Assembly (NCBI RefSeq): GCF_001189235.2
Contig: NZ_LFIP02000006.1
Location: 62,001-126,000 of the forward strand
Reading direction: 5' to 3'
DNA: 64,000 nucleotides
From: Bradyrhizobium embrapense
GTDB lineage: Bacteria; Pseudomonadota; Alphaproteobacteria; Rhizobiales; Xanthobacteraceae
This document shows positions 35,356 to 47,047 of the stretch, piece by piece; positions within the stretch are counted from its first letter, which is position 1, and the number at the start of each line of letters is the position of its first letter. The notes beneath the pieces were generated by a model. The model was not told the origin of the DNA and made no database searches. It saw only the letters and a program-made list of their open reading frames with translations. Position numbers and translations under genes: made by a program.

Positions 35356-35375
35356 GAGCAGCAATGGAGAGACGG

Positions 35376-36221
35376 ATGTCCACGAGTTCACTTGTCAACG
35401 CGCCTAGCCTTTCGCAGCGTGCGCGCAATATTCGCCGCAACGCCCTACGCATGGGCGAAGTTCAAGGCCAGGGCTATATCGCGCAGGCGCTCGATATTTC
35501 CGACGTGTTGGCGGTCGCATATTTTCACGCGATGCGCTACCGGCCCGAAGAGCCTACCTGGGAAGATCGCGATCGTTTCCTCCTTTCCAACGGTCACTAC
35601 GCGATCGCCCTTTATGCCGCACTGATCGAGGCCGGCATTATCCCCGAAGTCGAACTCGAGACGTATGGCTTCGACGAAAGCCGCCTGCCGATGTCGGGCA
35701 TGGCGTCCTACACGCCCGGCATGGAAATGTCCGGCGGGTCCCTGGGGCTCGGACTGAGCATCGCGGTCGGCATGGGCCTCGGGTTGAAGCGCAAGGGCTC
35801 CAAGAGCCGTGTCTTCACGCTGTTCTCGGACGGAGAACTCGACGAGGGATCGAAGTGGGAAGCGATGATGTCGGCTGCACACCACAAGCTCGACAATTTG
35901 ATCGCGATCATTGACGTCAACAACCAGCAGGCCGACGGCCCTTCGAAACAGATGATGGGGTTCGAGCCGTTGGTCGACAAGCTCGAGGCCTTCGGCTGGT
36001 TCGTACGTCGAGTCGACGGCAATGACCTGGACGCCGTCGTGGTAGCATTCGACGCAACGATTTCGCACCCCGAACCGCAACCGAGGATCATCGTCGCCGA
36101 CACTGTCATGGGCAAGGGAGTTCCGTTCCTCGAACACCGCGAAAAGAACCACTTCATTCGGGTCGAAGCGCACGAATGGAAGTTGGCGCTGGCAGAACTT
36201 GATGCGGGAGACAGGTCATGA
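35376..36221 (+). CDS. Transketolase, N-terminal (TPP-binding) subunit
   Basis: 281-residue N-terminal half of a split transketolase. The thiamine diphosphate motif is seen as SDGELDEGSKWEA then NLIAIIDVNNQQADG, and LSNGHYAIALYAAL is the conserved early histidine region. It binds the pyrophosphate of TPP and pairs with the next gene, with which it overlaps by four bases (ATGA). Split transketolases are often used for unusual ketose substrates. GGAG precedes the ATG at 35376. Confidence 0.93.
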   Translation: MSTSSLVNAPSLSQRARNIRRNALRMGEVQGQGYIAQALDISDVLAVAYFHAMRYRPEEPTWEDRDRFLLSNGHYAIALYAALIEAGIIPEVELETYGFDESRLPMSGMASYTPGMEMSGGSLGLGLSIAVGMGLGLKRKGSKSRVFTLFSDGELDEGSKWEAMMSAAHHKLDNLIAIIDVNNQQADGPSKQMMGFEPLVDKLEAFGWFVRRVDGNDLDAVVVAFDATISHPEPQPRIIVADTVMGKGVPFLEHREKNHFIRVEAHEWKLALAELDAGDRS

Positions 36222-37228
36222 AGTCGGTTACCTCAGCTACGCCCGGGAAACCGCGGCTCACCACCTCCGCGATGATCGCGTCGATCGCCGCCGAGGGACA
36301 AAAGACGAAACCGGCGCCGTTCGGTCACGCGCTCGTCGAATTGGCCCGGAGCCGCCCCGAGGTGGTCGGCCTCACCGCCGATCTGGGCAAGTACACGGAC
36401 CTGCACATTTTCGCGAAGGAGTTTCCAGACCGCTACTATCAAATGGGTATGGCGGAGCAGCTCCTCTACGGTGCGGCTTCGGGCATGGCGGGTGAAGGAT
36501 TCATGCCCTTCGCTACGACTTATGCGGTGTTCGCCTCGCGGCGCGCCTACGATTTCATCCACCAGACGATTGCAGAGGAAGACCGCAACGTAAAGATCGT
36601 CTGCGCCTTGCCAGGTCTCACCTCCGGCTACGGCCCAAGCCACCAGGCGGCGGAAGACCTCGCGCTGTTCCGCGCAATGCCGAACATGACCGTGATCGAT
36701 CCCTGCGACGCTCATGAGATCGAGCAGATCGTTCCGGCCATCGCGGCGCATCACGGACCCGTATATATGCGGCTCTTGCGTGGTCAGGTGCCCCTCGTCC
36801 TGGACGAGTACAACTATCAATTCAGGCTCGGCAAGGCATCCTTGATTCGAAACGGTCGGGACGTCCTGATCATCTCCTCTGGAATCATGACCATGCGGGC
36901 GCTGGAAGCCGCAAAGGAACTCGCCGGTGATAGCGTGGACGTGGCCGTGCTGCATGTACCGACAATCAAGCCGCTCGACCACGAAGCGATACTGCGCGAA
37001 GCACGGAAACCTGGCCGTCTCGTCGTGGTCGCCGAGAACCATACCATCATCGGCGGCCTCGGAGAGGCAGTTGCAGCGTTGTTGATGCGCTCCGATGTCC
37101 ATCCAGTCTTCCGCCAAATCGCGTTGCCCGATGAGTTCCTTGCCGCTGGGGCACTTCCCACGCTGCACGATCGCTACGGCATTTCGACTGCCGAAGTTGC
37201 AAGGCAGATCAAGGGGTGGCTGCGCTAA
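36218..37228 (+). CDS. Transketolase, C-terminal (pyrimidine-binding) subunit
   Basis: 336-residue C-terminal half: the pyrimidine-binding domain (GLTADLGKYTDLHIFAKEF, MGMAEQLLYGAASGMA with the catalytic Glu) followed by the transketolase C-terminal domain (DVLIISSGIMTMRALEAA, VLHVPTIKPLD, VVVAENHTIIGGLGEAV). The two halves together match a full enzyme. Start overlaps the stop of the N-terminal subunit gene. Confidence 0.93.
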   Translation: MKSVTSATPGKPRLTTSAMIASIAAEGQKTKPAPFGHALVELARSRPEVVGLTADLGKYTDLHIFAKEFPDRYYQMGMAEQLLYGAASGMAGEGFMPFATTYAVFASRRAYDFIHQTIAEEDRNVKIVCALPGLTSGYGPSHQAAEDLALFRAMPNMTVIDPCDAHEIEQIVPAIAAHHGPVYMRLLRGQVPLVLDEYNYQFRLGKASLIRNGRDVLIISSGIMTMRALEAAKELAGDSVDVAVLHVPTIKPLDHEAILREARKPGRLVVVAENHTIIGGLGEAVAALLMRSDVHPVFRQIALPDEFLAAGALPTLHDRYGISTAEVARQIKGWLR

Positions 37229-37392
37229 GCGCGCACCTCGATACGTCAAGTTCGACTGAGGGAAGAATCGCTTACGCGGCGTCGCCGCGGAGAACGATGG
37301 CCGCTGCCTGACGGCCGGTGCCCGAGAACCGGCCGGAGCTGCAGAAGCGTACTGCTGCCGACAACATACCGATACTCAACAAGGAGGAAGCA

Positions 37393-38418
37393 ATGACCCA
37401 ACGTAAGTCGACTGCCATCACCCGTCGCAAGTTGCTCCTGGCTGGCGCGGCCGTCCCGTTGTGCGCCATCCTCAGCCGCCCGGCCGCCGCCGCGGAGTTC
37501 ACTTACAAGCTTGCGACCGGGCAGGACCCCGCGCATCCGGTGAACGCTCGAGCCAAGGAGGCCGCCGATCGCATTAAGGAAGCGACTAGCGGACGCCTGG
37601 AAATCAATCTCTTCCCGGCCAACCAGCTTGGCTCGGATACGGATCTGCTGACGCAGGTTCGCAACGGTAGCGTCGAGCTTTTCAACCTCTCCTCTCTGAT
37701 TCTCGCCACCCTTGTACCCGCCGCTGGCATCGTGAATCTCGGCTTCCTCTTTCCCAACTACGATGCCGTCTGGAAGGCCATGGACGGCGAACTCGGCGCC
37801 TACATCCGCGCGCAGATCGCCAAGACGCCCGTCATGGCGGTGTCCAAACCTTGGGACAATGGCTTCCGCCACATCACGTCGTCGGGCCGTGAGATCAAGA
37901 CACCGGACGACCTCAAGGGCTTCAGGCTCAGGGTACCTGCCGCACCCAATCTGACGTCGCTCTTTCTTGCGCTCGGGGCAGGACCAGCGCCGATCAACTT
38001 CAACGAGGTCTATTCCGCGCTCCAGACCAAAGTCGTGGACGGTCAGGAAAATCCCCTTCCGATCATAGCAACGGCGCGCCTGTATGAGGTGCAGAAGACC
38101 TGCAGCCTGACGGGTCACGTCTGGGACAATTACTGGATCCTCGGCAACAAGCGCGCGTTCCAGAAACTTCCGCAGCACGCGCAAGAGATCGTGACGCGCG
38201 AACTCGATCGCTCGGCCAACGATGAACGAGCCGACATCGCAAAGCTCAGTGAATCCCTCCGCACCGATTTGTCAGCCAAGGGGATGCAATTCCTCGACGT
38301 CGACCGATCCGCCTTCCGGCAGGCGCTGGCAAAGACGAGCTTCTATGCCGACTGGAAATCCAAATTCGGCGAGGAGACCTGGGTTCAACTTGAGAAAGCC
38401 GCGGGCAAGTTGGGGTGA
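37393..38418 (+). CDS. TRAP transporter solute-binding protein (DctP family)
   Basis: 341-residue periplasmic binding protein. It has a Tat-like signal (TRRKLLLAGAAVPLCAIL ... AAAA-EF) and the DctP body: TYKLATGQDPAHPVNARAKE, INLFPANQLGSDTDLL, and the substrate-carboxylate arginine region (LKGFRLRVPAAPNL). NPLPIIATARLYEVQK completes the family pattern. AAGGAGGAA precedes the ATG. It is followed three bases later by the fused membrane component. Ligands of DctP proteins are usually organic or sugar acids. Confidence 0.92.
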   Translation: MTQRKSTAITRRKLLLAGAAVPLCAILSRPAAAAEFTYKLATGQDPAHPVNARAKEAADRIKEATSGRLEINLFPANQLGSDTDLLTQVRNGSVELFNLSSLILATLVPAAGIVNLGFLFPNYDAVWKAMDGELGAYIRAQIAKTPVMAVSKPWDNGFRHITSSGREIKTPDDLKGFRLRVPAAPNLTSLFLALGAGPAPINFNEVYSALQTKVVDGQENPLPIIATARLYEVQKTCSLTGHVWDNYWILGNKRAFQKLPQHAQEIVTRELDRSANDERADIAKLSESLRTDLSAKGMQFLDVDRSAFRQALAKTSFYADWKSKFGEETWVQLEKAAGKLG

Positions 38419-38421
38419 GTC

Positions 38422-40305
38422 ATGGAACATGCGCACATGGACGGGGCGACACTCGCTCTTCCTGAGCCTGCCTCCGGATGGCGCAAGGCTGTGGTGAACC
38501 TGAACAAAGCACTGAAGCCCGTCGTCGCCATTCCTGCCGCGGTGCTGGTCGTTGCGGAGGCGATCGTCCTTTTCGTCGGCATCGTCTCTCGCTACGTGCT
38601 CCACACCCCGATTGTCTGGTCGGATGAGCTCGCCGGTATCCTGTTTCTATGGCTGGCGATGCTGGGATCGGTCGTCGCCTTCCAGCGGGCCGAGCATATG
38701 CGGATGACGGCCATCATTGGCATGATCCGACCGGAAGCCAGGTTGTTCCTTGACGTCTTTGCGACAGCTGCCGCGTTTGCGTTCCTGCTTCTGGTAGTTC
38801 GCCCCGCCTACGAGTTTGCGGCCGACGAAGTCTTCGTCACAACTCCGGCTCTGGGAATAGTCAACACTTGGCGCGCGGCCGCCCTGCCGGTCGGCGTCGG
38901 CTTGATGCTGGTCGTAGCCACCCTGAGGCTGGCAGCCACAGCCAATGTGAAGCACCTTGCTGCTGCAATCGCTGCGGTAGGAACGCTGATCGGGGTTCTC
39001 GCGCTGCTCGCACCAATCCTTAGACCCCTCGGTAATCTGAACCTGCTGATCTTCTTCGTGTTTATCGTTGGCGCCATGGTGTTCGCAGCGGTGCCGATCG
39101 CCTTCGCGTTCGGCCTGGCGACCATCGGCTACATAACACTGACGACCAGCACACCCGACGTGGTCGTTATCGGTCGCATGGACGAAGGCATGAGCCATCT
39201 CATCCTGCTCGCGGTGCCGATGTTCGTGTTCCTCGGCTTGTTGATCGAAATGACCGGCATGGCCCGCGCTATGGTCGGTTTCCTCGCCAGCCTGCTCGGC
39301 CACGTTCGGGGCGGCCTCCAATATGTGCTGGTCGGTGCGATGTATCTGGTCTCGGGTATTTCGGGATCCAAGGCGGCCGATATGGCAGCAATAGCGCCTG
39401 TGCTCTTCCCCGAAATGACCAGACGCGGCGCGAAGCGTGGTGACCTCGTCGCGCTCCTGGCGGCGACCGGTGCTCAGACCGAGACGATCCCCCCATCATT
39501 GGTGTTGATCACGATCGGATCGGTGACGGGTGTGTCGATCGCGGCCCTGTTCACGGGCGGGTTGTTGCCGGCGATCGTGCTCGCGGTCGGACTGTGCGCG
39601 GTGGTGTGGTGGCGGTACCGTCGAGAGGATTTGTCGCACGTTCAGCGGGCGACCAAGCGTGAAATCGGCCGTTCCTTTCTGATCGCGATTCCCGCCATTG
39701 CCCTTCCATTTGTGATCCGCGCCGCAGTGGTCGAGGGGGTAGCAACAGCCACCGAGGTCTCGACGATCGGCATCGTCTATTCCGTATTGGCCGGGCTTTT
39801 TATCTATCGCCGGTTCGACTGGCGTCGCCTCTATTCGATTTTGGTTGAGACCGCGGCTCTTTCCGGCGCGATCCTCTTCATCATCGGCGCGGCGACGGGG
39901 ATGGCCTGGGCTTTGACCCAATCGGGCTTCTCGGCATCTCTTGCAAAGTTCATGACTTCCCTGCCGGGTGGTGCGCCGATATTTCTGATCGTCACAATCC
40001 TTGCGTTCGTCGTCCTGGGAAGCGTGCTCGAAGGCATCCCTGCCATCGTGCTCTTCGGTCCGCTGCTTTTCCCCATTGCCCGTCAGGTGGGAGTGCATGA
40101 GGTCCACTATGCCATGGTCGTCGTTCTGGCGATGGGGATTGGACTTTTCGCGCCGCCATTCGGCGTCGGCTACTATGCGGCGTGCGCCATCAGCCGGATT
40201 CATCCCGACGAAGGCATGGGTCCGATCCTGGCGTACATGCTGGCCCTGCTCCTCGGCACGGTCATAGTGGCTGCAGTGCCGTGGATTTCCATAGGTTTCC
40301 TTTAA
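38422..40305 (+). CDS. TRAP transporter membrane protein, DctQ-DctM fusion
   Basis: 627-residue fused permease. Residues 1-190 give the four-helix DctQ domain (YVLHTPIVWSDELAGILFLW is its typical W-x-x-E segment); from about 205 the large DctM domain begins (LLIFFVFIVGAMVFAAVPIAFAFGL, then GISGSKAADMAAIAPV). About 16 membrane segments are apparent. DctQM fusions are common in TRAP systems. It completes the operon: import by TRAP, oxidation by SDR, carbon-chain rearrangement by transketolase. Confidence 0.93.
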   Translation: MEHAHMDGATLALPEPASGWRKAVVNLNKALKPVVAIPAAVLVVAEAIVLFVGIVSRYVLHTPIVWSDELAGILFLWLAMLGSVVAFQRAEHMRMTAIIGMIRPEARLFLDVFATAAAFAFLLLVVRPAYEFAADEVFVTTPALGIVNTWRAAALPVGVGLMLVVATLRLAATANVKHLAAAIAAVGTLIGVLALLAPILRPLGNLNLLIFFVFIVGAMVFAAVPIAFAFGLATIGYITLTTSTPDVVVIGRMDEGMSHLILLAVPMFVFLGLLIEMTGMARAMVGFLASLLGHVRGGLQYVLVGAMYLVSGISGSKAADMAAIAPVLFPEMTRRGAKRGDLVALLAATGAQTETIPPSLVLITIGSVTGVSIAALFTGGLLPAIVLAVGLCAVVWWRYRREDLSHVQRATKREIGRSFLIAIPAIALPFVIRAAVVEGVATATEVSTIGIVYSVLAGLFIYRRFDWRRLYSILVETAALSGAILFIIGAATGMAWALTQSGFSASLAKFMTSLPGGAPIFLIVTILAFVVLGSVLEGIPAIVLFGPLLFPIARQVGVHEVHYAMVVVLAMGIGLFAPPFGVGYYAACAISRIHPDEGMGPILAYMLALLLGTVIVAAVPWISIGFL

Positions 40306-40757
40306 AATCCGCGAAACGTCTCAGCTGCGGGGATCGTCCGCAAGGTGAGCTTCTGGCGAGCTAGACAGGTTGTTCGCACAGTTCTTTGCCCCTCGTGGAG
40401 GCAACGATCCGGGCGCGAAGCGACACACGGCGTTCAGGGGCATACCCGACTGTGGATCGCGCATCGACCAGATCACCATGCGAGTTTTCGAAAAGGCCTG
40501 ACGTGAATGCGGGTCGCCCTTCGCTCGAAGCTCCGATTACTTTCACGACAGCGCGACTAGCCTCTGGAAGGCCGCTCCTACGTCACGTCCACTTAGATCA
40601 TGGGCGGCCGGGTCGAGCCACTAGCAAGCCCGGCCAAGTCCGCATGTCGCCGAAAGCGGAAGCGTATGCAAAGCGTTACCGGTAAGGCCGCGGGGCGTTG
40701 CCGGTTGATGGCGCGACCCGAGACATGATTCAAGCTCCGAAACCGGAGCCTCGAATC

Positions 40758-40907
40758 ATGCGCTACGAACTCAGCGATTACGAATGGATCGCCATCAAAC
40801 CGATGCTGCCGAACAAGCCGCGTGGCGTTCAGCGCGTAAATGTTCGTCGCGTGCTTAATGGCATCTTTTGGGTCCTGCGCTCAGGTGCGCCATGGCACGA
40901 CCTGCCG
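40758..40907 (+). mobile_element. IS5-family transposase, 5' fragment
   Basis: Fifty residues from the ATG, MRYELSDYEWIAIKPMLPN ... NGIFWVLRSGAPWHDLP, match the N-terminus of IS5-type (IS1031/IS427-like) transposases. After DLP the expected N-F-G-P-Y continuation is lost and an unrelated frame runs to a stop at 41036. Just upstream, GAAACCGGAGCCTCGAATC lies near a partly complementary copy, perhaps the IS end. The fragment sits between the TRAP operon and sufS. The remaining DNA in 40306-41114 holds no recognisable gene. Confidence 0.75.
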
Positions 40908-41114
40908 TTAGAACTACGGACCCCGCGCTCGACGAAGGCGAACGAAGGAAAAACGGCTGCAAGGTGCCCTGGCCGACCAGGCTTGCCAATGCGAACTTTG
41001 CTTTCCGAGACCTCGGGCGTTGACCTTTTGCGATGACGATCATCAGGCACGACGTTATTCTACTTCGTAGCTCAATGCAGCCTCCCTCTCACCTTGACGC
41101 AGCACGCCCGCCAA

Positions 41115-42362
41115 TCACGCCAATAGCTGGCGTGCCTTGATAAGTGCGCGCGCGAGCACATCAATTTCTTCACGGGCGTTGTAAAGTCCAAGGGACGCAC
41201 GGCATGTTGCCAGTGTGCCGAAGCGCTTGAGCAGCGGCATCGCGCAGTGCGCCCCCGCCCGCACCGCTACGCCGGCGCGATCGACGACGGTGGCAATATC
41301 GTGCGCATGCGCACCTTTCACATCAAACGAGATGATCGGCCCCTTCTCGGCCGGCGTCCCGATCATGCGCACGAAGTTGATGTCCCCGAGCTTCTCCTGC
41401 GTGTAAGCGAGCAGTGCGCTCTCGTGCTTGCGGATCTGCACCTTGCCTATCGAATTGATGTAATCCACGGCTGCGCCCAACCCGATCGCCTCAACGATCG
41501 GCGGCGTACCCGCTTCGAACCGGTGCGGCGGATCCCCATAAATGACGCCGGAACGCGAGACCTCGCGAATCATCTCACCGCCGCCATTGTAGGGCGTCAT
41601 CGATGCCAGATGCTCGGATTTTCCGTAAAGCACGCCGATCCCGGTCGGACCATAGAGTTTGTGGCCGGTCATGACGTAGAAATCGCAATCAATGTCGCAG
41701 ACGTCGACGCTCAGATGGACGCATCCCTGTGAACCGTCGACCAGCACCGGGATACCACGAGCATGTGCGACCCTCACCAGGTCTTTCACCGGCAAGACCG
41801 TGCCGAGCACATTTGACATCTGTGTGATCGCAACCATCTTGGTGCGCGAGGTCAGCAGTCGTTCAAAGTCATCGAGCAAGAAGTTACCGTCATCATCCAC
41901 TGGTGCCCATTTGATCACTGCACCGAGCCGTTCCCGAAGAAAATGCCACGGCACAATATTGGAGTGGTGTTCCAAGATTGACAGAACGATCTCATCACCC
42001 GGGCTGATGCGCTCACGACCAAACGTCTGCGCGACCAGATTGATTGCCTCGGTGGCGCTGCGGGTGAAGATGATCTCTTCATTCAAATGCGCGTTCACAA
42101 ACCGCGCCACCTTGGCACGGGCACCTTCATACGCCTCGGTCGCCGCATTGGCCAGATAGTGCAAGCCGCGATGAACGTTGGCATATTCGCTGGAGTACAC
42201 CTGCATCATGCGGTCAAGTACCGCATTTGGCTTTTGCGCGGACGCAGCGTTATCGAGGTAGACAAGCGGCTTGCCGTAAACGGTCATGGCCAGCGCCGGA
42301 AAGTCACTACGTAGACGGTCGACCTCGTAACGACCATCGCTGACCGCGGGATGTTCGCTCAC
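41115..42362 (-). CDS. sufS: SufS, cysteine desulfurase
   Basis: 415-residue group II cysteine desulfurase, the sulfur source of the SUF machinery. PLVYLDNAASAQKPNAVLD, the PLP lysine in VMTGHKLYGPTGIGVLYG, and the catalytic Cys in VAVRAGAHCAMPLLKRFG are intact. It is followed by decayed DNA with an IS remnant, so any downstream suf genes (sufT, sufA) have been lost or are elsewhere. Start overlaps the sufD stop. Confidence 0.96.
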   Translation of the reverse strand: MSEHPAVSDGRYEVDRLRSDFPALAMTVYGKPLVYLDNAASAQKPNAVLDRMMQVYSSEYANVHRGLHYLANAATEAYEGARAKVARFVNAHLNEEIIFTRSATEAINLVAQTFGRERISPGDEIVLSILEHHSNIVPWHFLRERLGAVIKWAPVDDDGNFLLDDFERLLTSRTKMVAITQMSNVLGTVLPVKDLVRVAHARGIPVLVDGSQGCVHLSVDVCDIDCDFYVMTGHKLYGPTGIGVLYGKSEHLASMTPYNGGGEMIREVSRSGVIYGDPPHRFEAGTPPIVEAIGLGAAVDYINSIGKVQIRKHESALLAYTQEKLGDINFVRMIGTPAEKGPIISFDVKGAHAHDIATVVDRAGVAVRAGAHCAMPLLKRFGTLATCRASLGLYNAREEIDVLARALIKARQLLA

Positions 42363-43681
42363 AGCCGCTCCTGCAGCCAGTGTTCAGCTTGCGCGGTCAC
42401 AAAATCGCGCAGGTTATCGGCGAAGATCTCTTCAATCGACTCTCCAATGAACGCTTTAATGAGCAACATCTGCGCATCCTTTTCGGATAGCCCCCGCGCG
42501 CGCAGATAGAATACGAGATTATTATCCAGCGCTCCTGAGGTCGCTCCGTGGCTGCAGGTCACGTCGTCGGCCGAGATTTCAAGTTCCGGCTTATTGTCCG
42601 CCGCGGCCTGATCGGATAAGAGCAACGCTCGGGTCGACAGGCTGGCGACGGTCTTTTGGGCGACGGGACGAACAACGATTCGGCCCTGAAACACCGAGCG
42701 GCCACAATCATCAACGACCGCGCGGAACTTCTGCCGACTGGTGCAATGCGGCACGGCGTGGTCGACCACGATTGTTGTGTCGGCGTGCAGTTTATCTTTG
42801 ACGAGATTAACCCCGTTCGCAGAGAGCTTGGATCCCTCACCACCCAGCGTCACGAATCCCTGATAGCGATTGATGGAGCCGCTGCACGTCATGCTGAAGA
42901 GATCGAGCTTAGCTCTGGTGCCGACCGCGATGATCCCCGACGAGATGTTCACCGCATCAGCGGCGTCAGCCGCTATGCGGAGATGCGAAAGGCTTGCCTC
43001 GTCCCCAGCCAGGGCGATTAAGACATCGTTGGCCTGATAGCCGCTCGCGCCTTCGGCCGAGATGAAACTTTGCACCACGGTCGCATGCGCCCCTTTATCG
43101 AGCTGCAGATATGAGCGTGTAAAAGCGGACACCGACGATCCCGTTGCGACCTGAACGATTTGAATAGGGCGTCTAATCGTGTTGCCTTCGGCAATCGAAA
43201 TTACCAGACCATCTGAGGCCATTGCCGCGTTGAGCGCGATCACCGCATCGTCCGTCGTCGAAAGCACCAACCCAGCCATTGCGCCAGTGGCCGAGTTCTC
43301 CAACACCTCTCGCAGTGACTGCACATGGAGCTCGTTCTTCAGCTCGCCGAGATCCGATAGCTCAGGCGCGAATATGCCGTCCACCAAGACCAATTTGACC
43401 GCCTGATCGACAGCCACTCGCCTGGCCGACGCCTTTGCGCGCGCCAACGCCGCTGCATCCGGTCGCGGAGCGAGTGGCAACACCTCGCCGATCAAGGCAC
43501 GCAGATCCGTGTATCTCCAGGCCTCCATGCGCCGATGCGGCAGGCCGGCGCGCGCATAGGCTTCGAATGCCCTCGCACGGATATGGGGGACGAGGCCCGC
43601 GCCAGGCAACCGTTCGAGCGCGGCGGCGAGAAAATTGCTCGTTGCGCACCCGGCATCGGCCTTAGCCAATACTTGCTTCAT
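42359..43681 (-). CDS. sufD: SufD, Fe-S scaffold subunit
   Basis: 440-residue SufD, partner of SufB in SufBC2D. The RRMEAWRYTDLRAL start, the core beta-helix repeats, and the C-terminal CSHGATSGALDNNLVFYLRARGLSE with the conserved histidine are present. The ATG at 43681 gives a standard length; the frame is open 29 codons upstream without family resemblance. It starts 19 bases after sufC. Confidence 0.95.
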   Translation of the reverse strand: MKQVLAKADAGCATSNFLAAALERLPGAGLVPHIRARAFEAYARAGLPHRRMEAWRYTDLRALIGEVLPLAPRPDAAALARAKASARRVAVDQAVKLVLVDGIFAPELSDLGELKNELHVQSLREVLENSATGAMAGLVLSTTDDAVIALNAAMASDGLVISIAEGNTIRRPIQIVQVATGSSVSAFTRSYLQLDKGAHATVVQSFISAEGASGYQANDVLIALAGDEASLSHLRIAADAADAVNISSGIIAVGTRAKLDLFSMTCSGSINRYQGFVTLGGEGSKLSANGVNLVKDKLHADTTIVVDHAVPHCTSRQKFRAVVDDCGRSVFQGRIVVRPVAQKTVASLSTRALLLSDQAAADNKPELEISADDVTCSHGATSGALDNNLVFYLRARGLSEKDAQMLLIKAFIGESIEEIFADNLRDFVTAQAEHWLQERL

Positions 43682-43700
43682 GGGGAAATCCCTTGAGCCG

Positions 43701-44453
<753 letters not shown>

Positions 44454-44524
44454 TTTTGATCTGATCCCTCAAAATGCGTCGTCCGCAACGGCAAGCCGCG
44501 TTCGGGGGCTCGCGGGACGTTTGG

Positions 44525-46021
<1,497 letters not shown>

Positions 46022-46215
46022 TGCCCACTCCGTTCACGCATGGACGATTCCCGGCGGCAATGATCGCGTCGCCTCTCCTCCGGGCGGACCGCGCAAGTCA
46101 CGGCCGACTCGAGGCCAGTTTGGGAAAGAACCAGGAGACGAACCCAAAAGGGAGCCGCCCTAGATAGGGTTTCGATCATGTTTTGCGCCGGAGTGCCACC
46201 CGTAGGCTCCTCGAT

Positions 46216-46410
46216 CTATGCTGGCACACAGGTATCAGGCACTGGACAAACGACGGCGCATTGCGGCGCATCAAAATGCCCTTCACATTGAGTGCACTGG
46301 GCCGGATTGATCACATATATGTCGTTCTTCAGGCTGATCGCGGCGTTAGGGCATTCGTACTCACACGCACCACAGACCGTGCATTGTGACGCGATTATTT
46401 TGTAGGCCAT
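46216..46410 (-). CDS. 2[4Fe-4S] ferredoxin upstream of sufB
   Basis: 64-residue FdxN-type ferredoxin. CTVCGACEYECP and CTQC...CAVVCP give two cluster sites, the second with the long FdxN-style spacing. It closely resembles the FdxN after nifB (KIIASQCT, C-P-N-x-A-I-S, GHFDxPQC). A NifA-type site and a degenerate -24/-12 element lie 45-140 bp upstream, so ferredoxin and sufBCDS may be under nif control. Confidence 0.92.
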   Translation of the reverse strand: MAYKIIASQCTVCGACEYECPNAAISLKNDIYVINPAQCTQCEGHFDAPQCAVVCPVPDTCVPA

Positions 46411-46453
46411 CACTACGATTCCATAAGCAAAGGTGCGAGACTACGCCTTGCCT

Positions 46454-46468
46454 TCAAGTCTCATGCCA
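46454..46468 (-). promoter_or_regulatory. Degenerate sigma-54 promoter of the ferredoxin-suf operon
   Basis: Minus-strand TGGCATGAGACTTGA: correct -24 box and spacing, but the -12 box ends GA instead of GC. It lies 44 bp before the ferredoxin ATG with a NifA-type site 63 bp further upstream. Confidence 0.45.
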
Positions 46469-46530
46469 AGGAGTCATGTGCTTGATTTATCTTGGCTACT
46501 TTCGATAGCGCAAGGGCCGCCTCGACCACG

Positions 46531-46546
46531 TGTCGTAAACCCGACA
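46531..46546. promoter_or_regulatory. NifA-type upstream site for the ferredoxin-suf operon
   Basis: TGT-CGTAAACCCG-ACA, exact TGT-N10-ACA, at the normal distance from the degenerate -24/-12 element. The surrounding stretch 46411-46984 holds no gene. Confidence 0.6.
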
Positions 46547-46984
46547 ATCGGCATCGCAGCTGCTTGATCTCGTAGCTTGCGCATCGTCGAGATTTCGCGA
46601 TAGCCAGCGATCATGTGAAGGGGTTCGCCAATGAGAAGCAGCTCGGCTCGACTTGACGTGGCGGCGGAGCGCTTTTGAAGTGGTATCGATTGTAACCGTG
46701 CCACCGTCTCGGGGATCGCAGATCGCCTCTGGTGATGGTTCTGCTCACCCGGACAGCGGCAGCGAAGGCACCACGATGGCAATCGGGCGACGTCGTCATC
46801 GGCTCAAGCAACGTCTCCATATCGCAACCAGAAAAATCGTCGCGATGGCGCTAAATGGAGCCGCTCCGGTGATCGAGGGTCCCCTGGCCGAGCCGGCGCA
46901 CGCAAATGTTCAAAATCTCGCAGATTACGGCCGCGCTCGGCGTCGCAAATAAATCTCCGCGGACCCCAGCAGATTGATATGCCG

Positions 46985-47010
46985 AAAAAAAGCCACCCCG
47001 TAGGGTGGCC
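46985..47010 (-). terminator. Rho-independent terminator of ald
   Basis: On the minus strand GCCACCC-TACG-GGGTGGC forms a perfect 7-bp stem, followed by seven T residues. It lies 38 bp after the ald stop. Confidence 0.9.
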
Positions 47011-47047
47011 CAAGTCAGGGAGGAAACGCCCGTAGGGGCCTCTGGGA

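Noticed and set aside
34323..35371. Plus-strand frame running through the LysR-type gene and SDR before joining the transketolase start
   Set aside because: Only the part from 35376 is real; the rest is in the wrong phase for the well-supported SDR and has no ribosome site.
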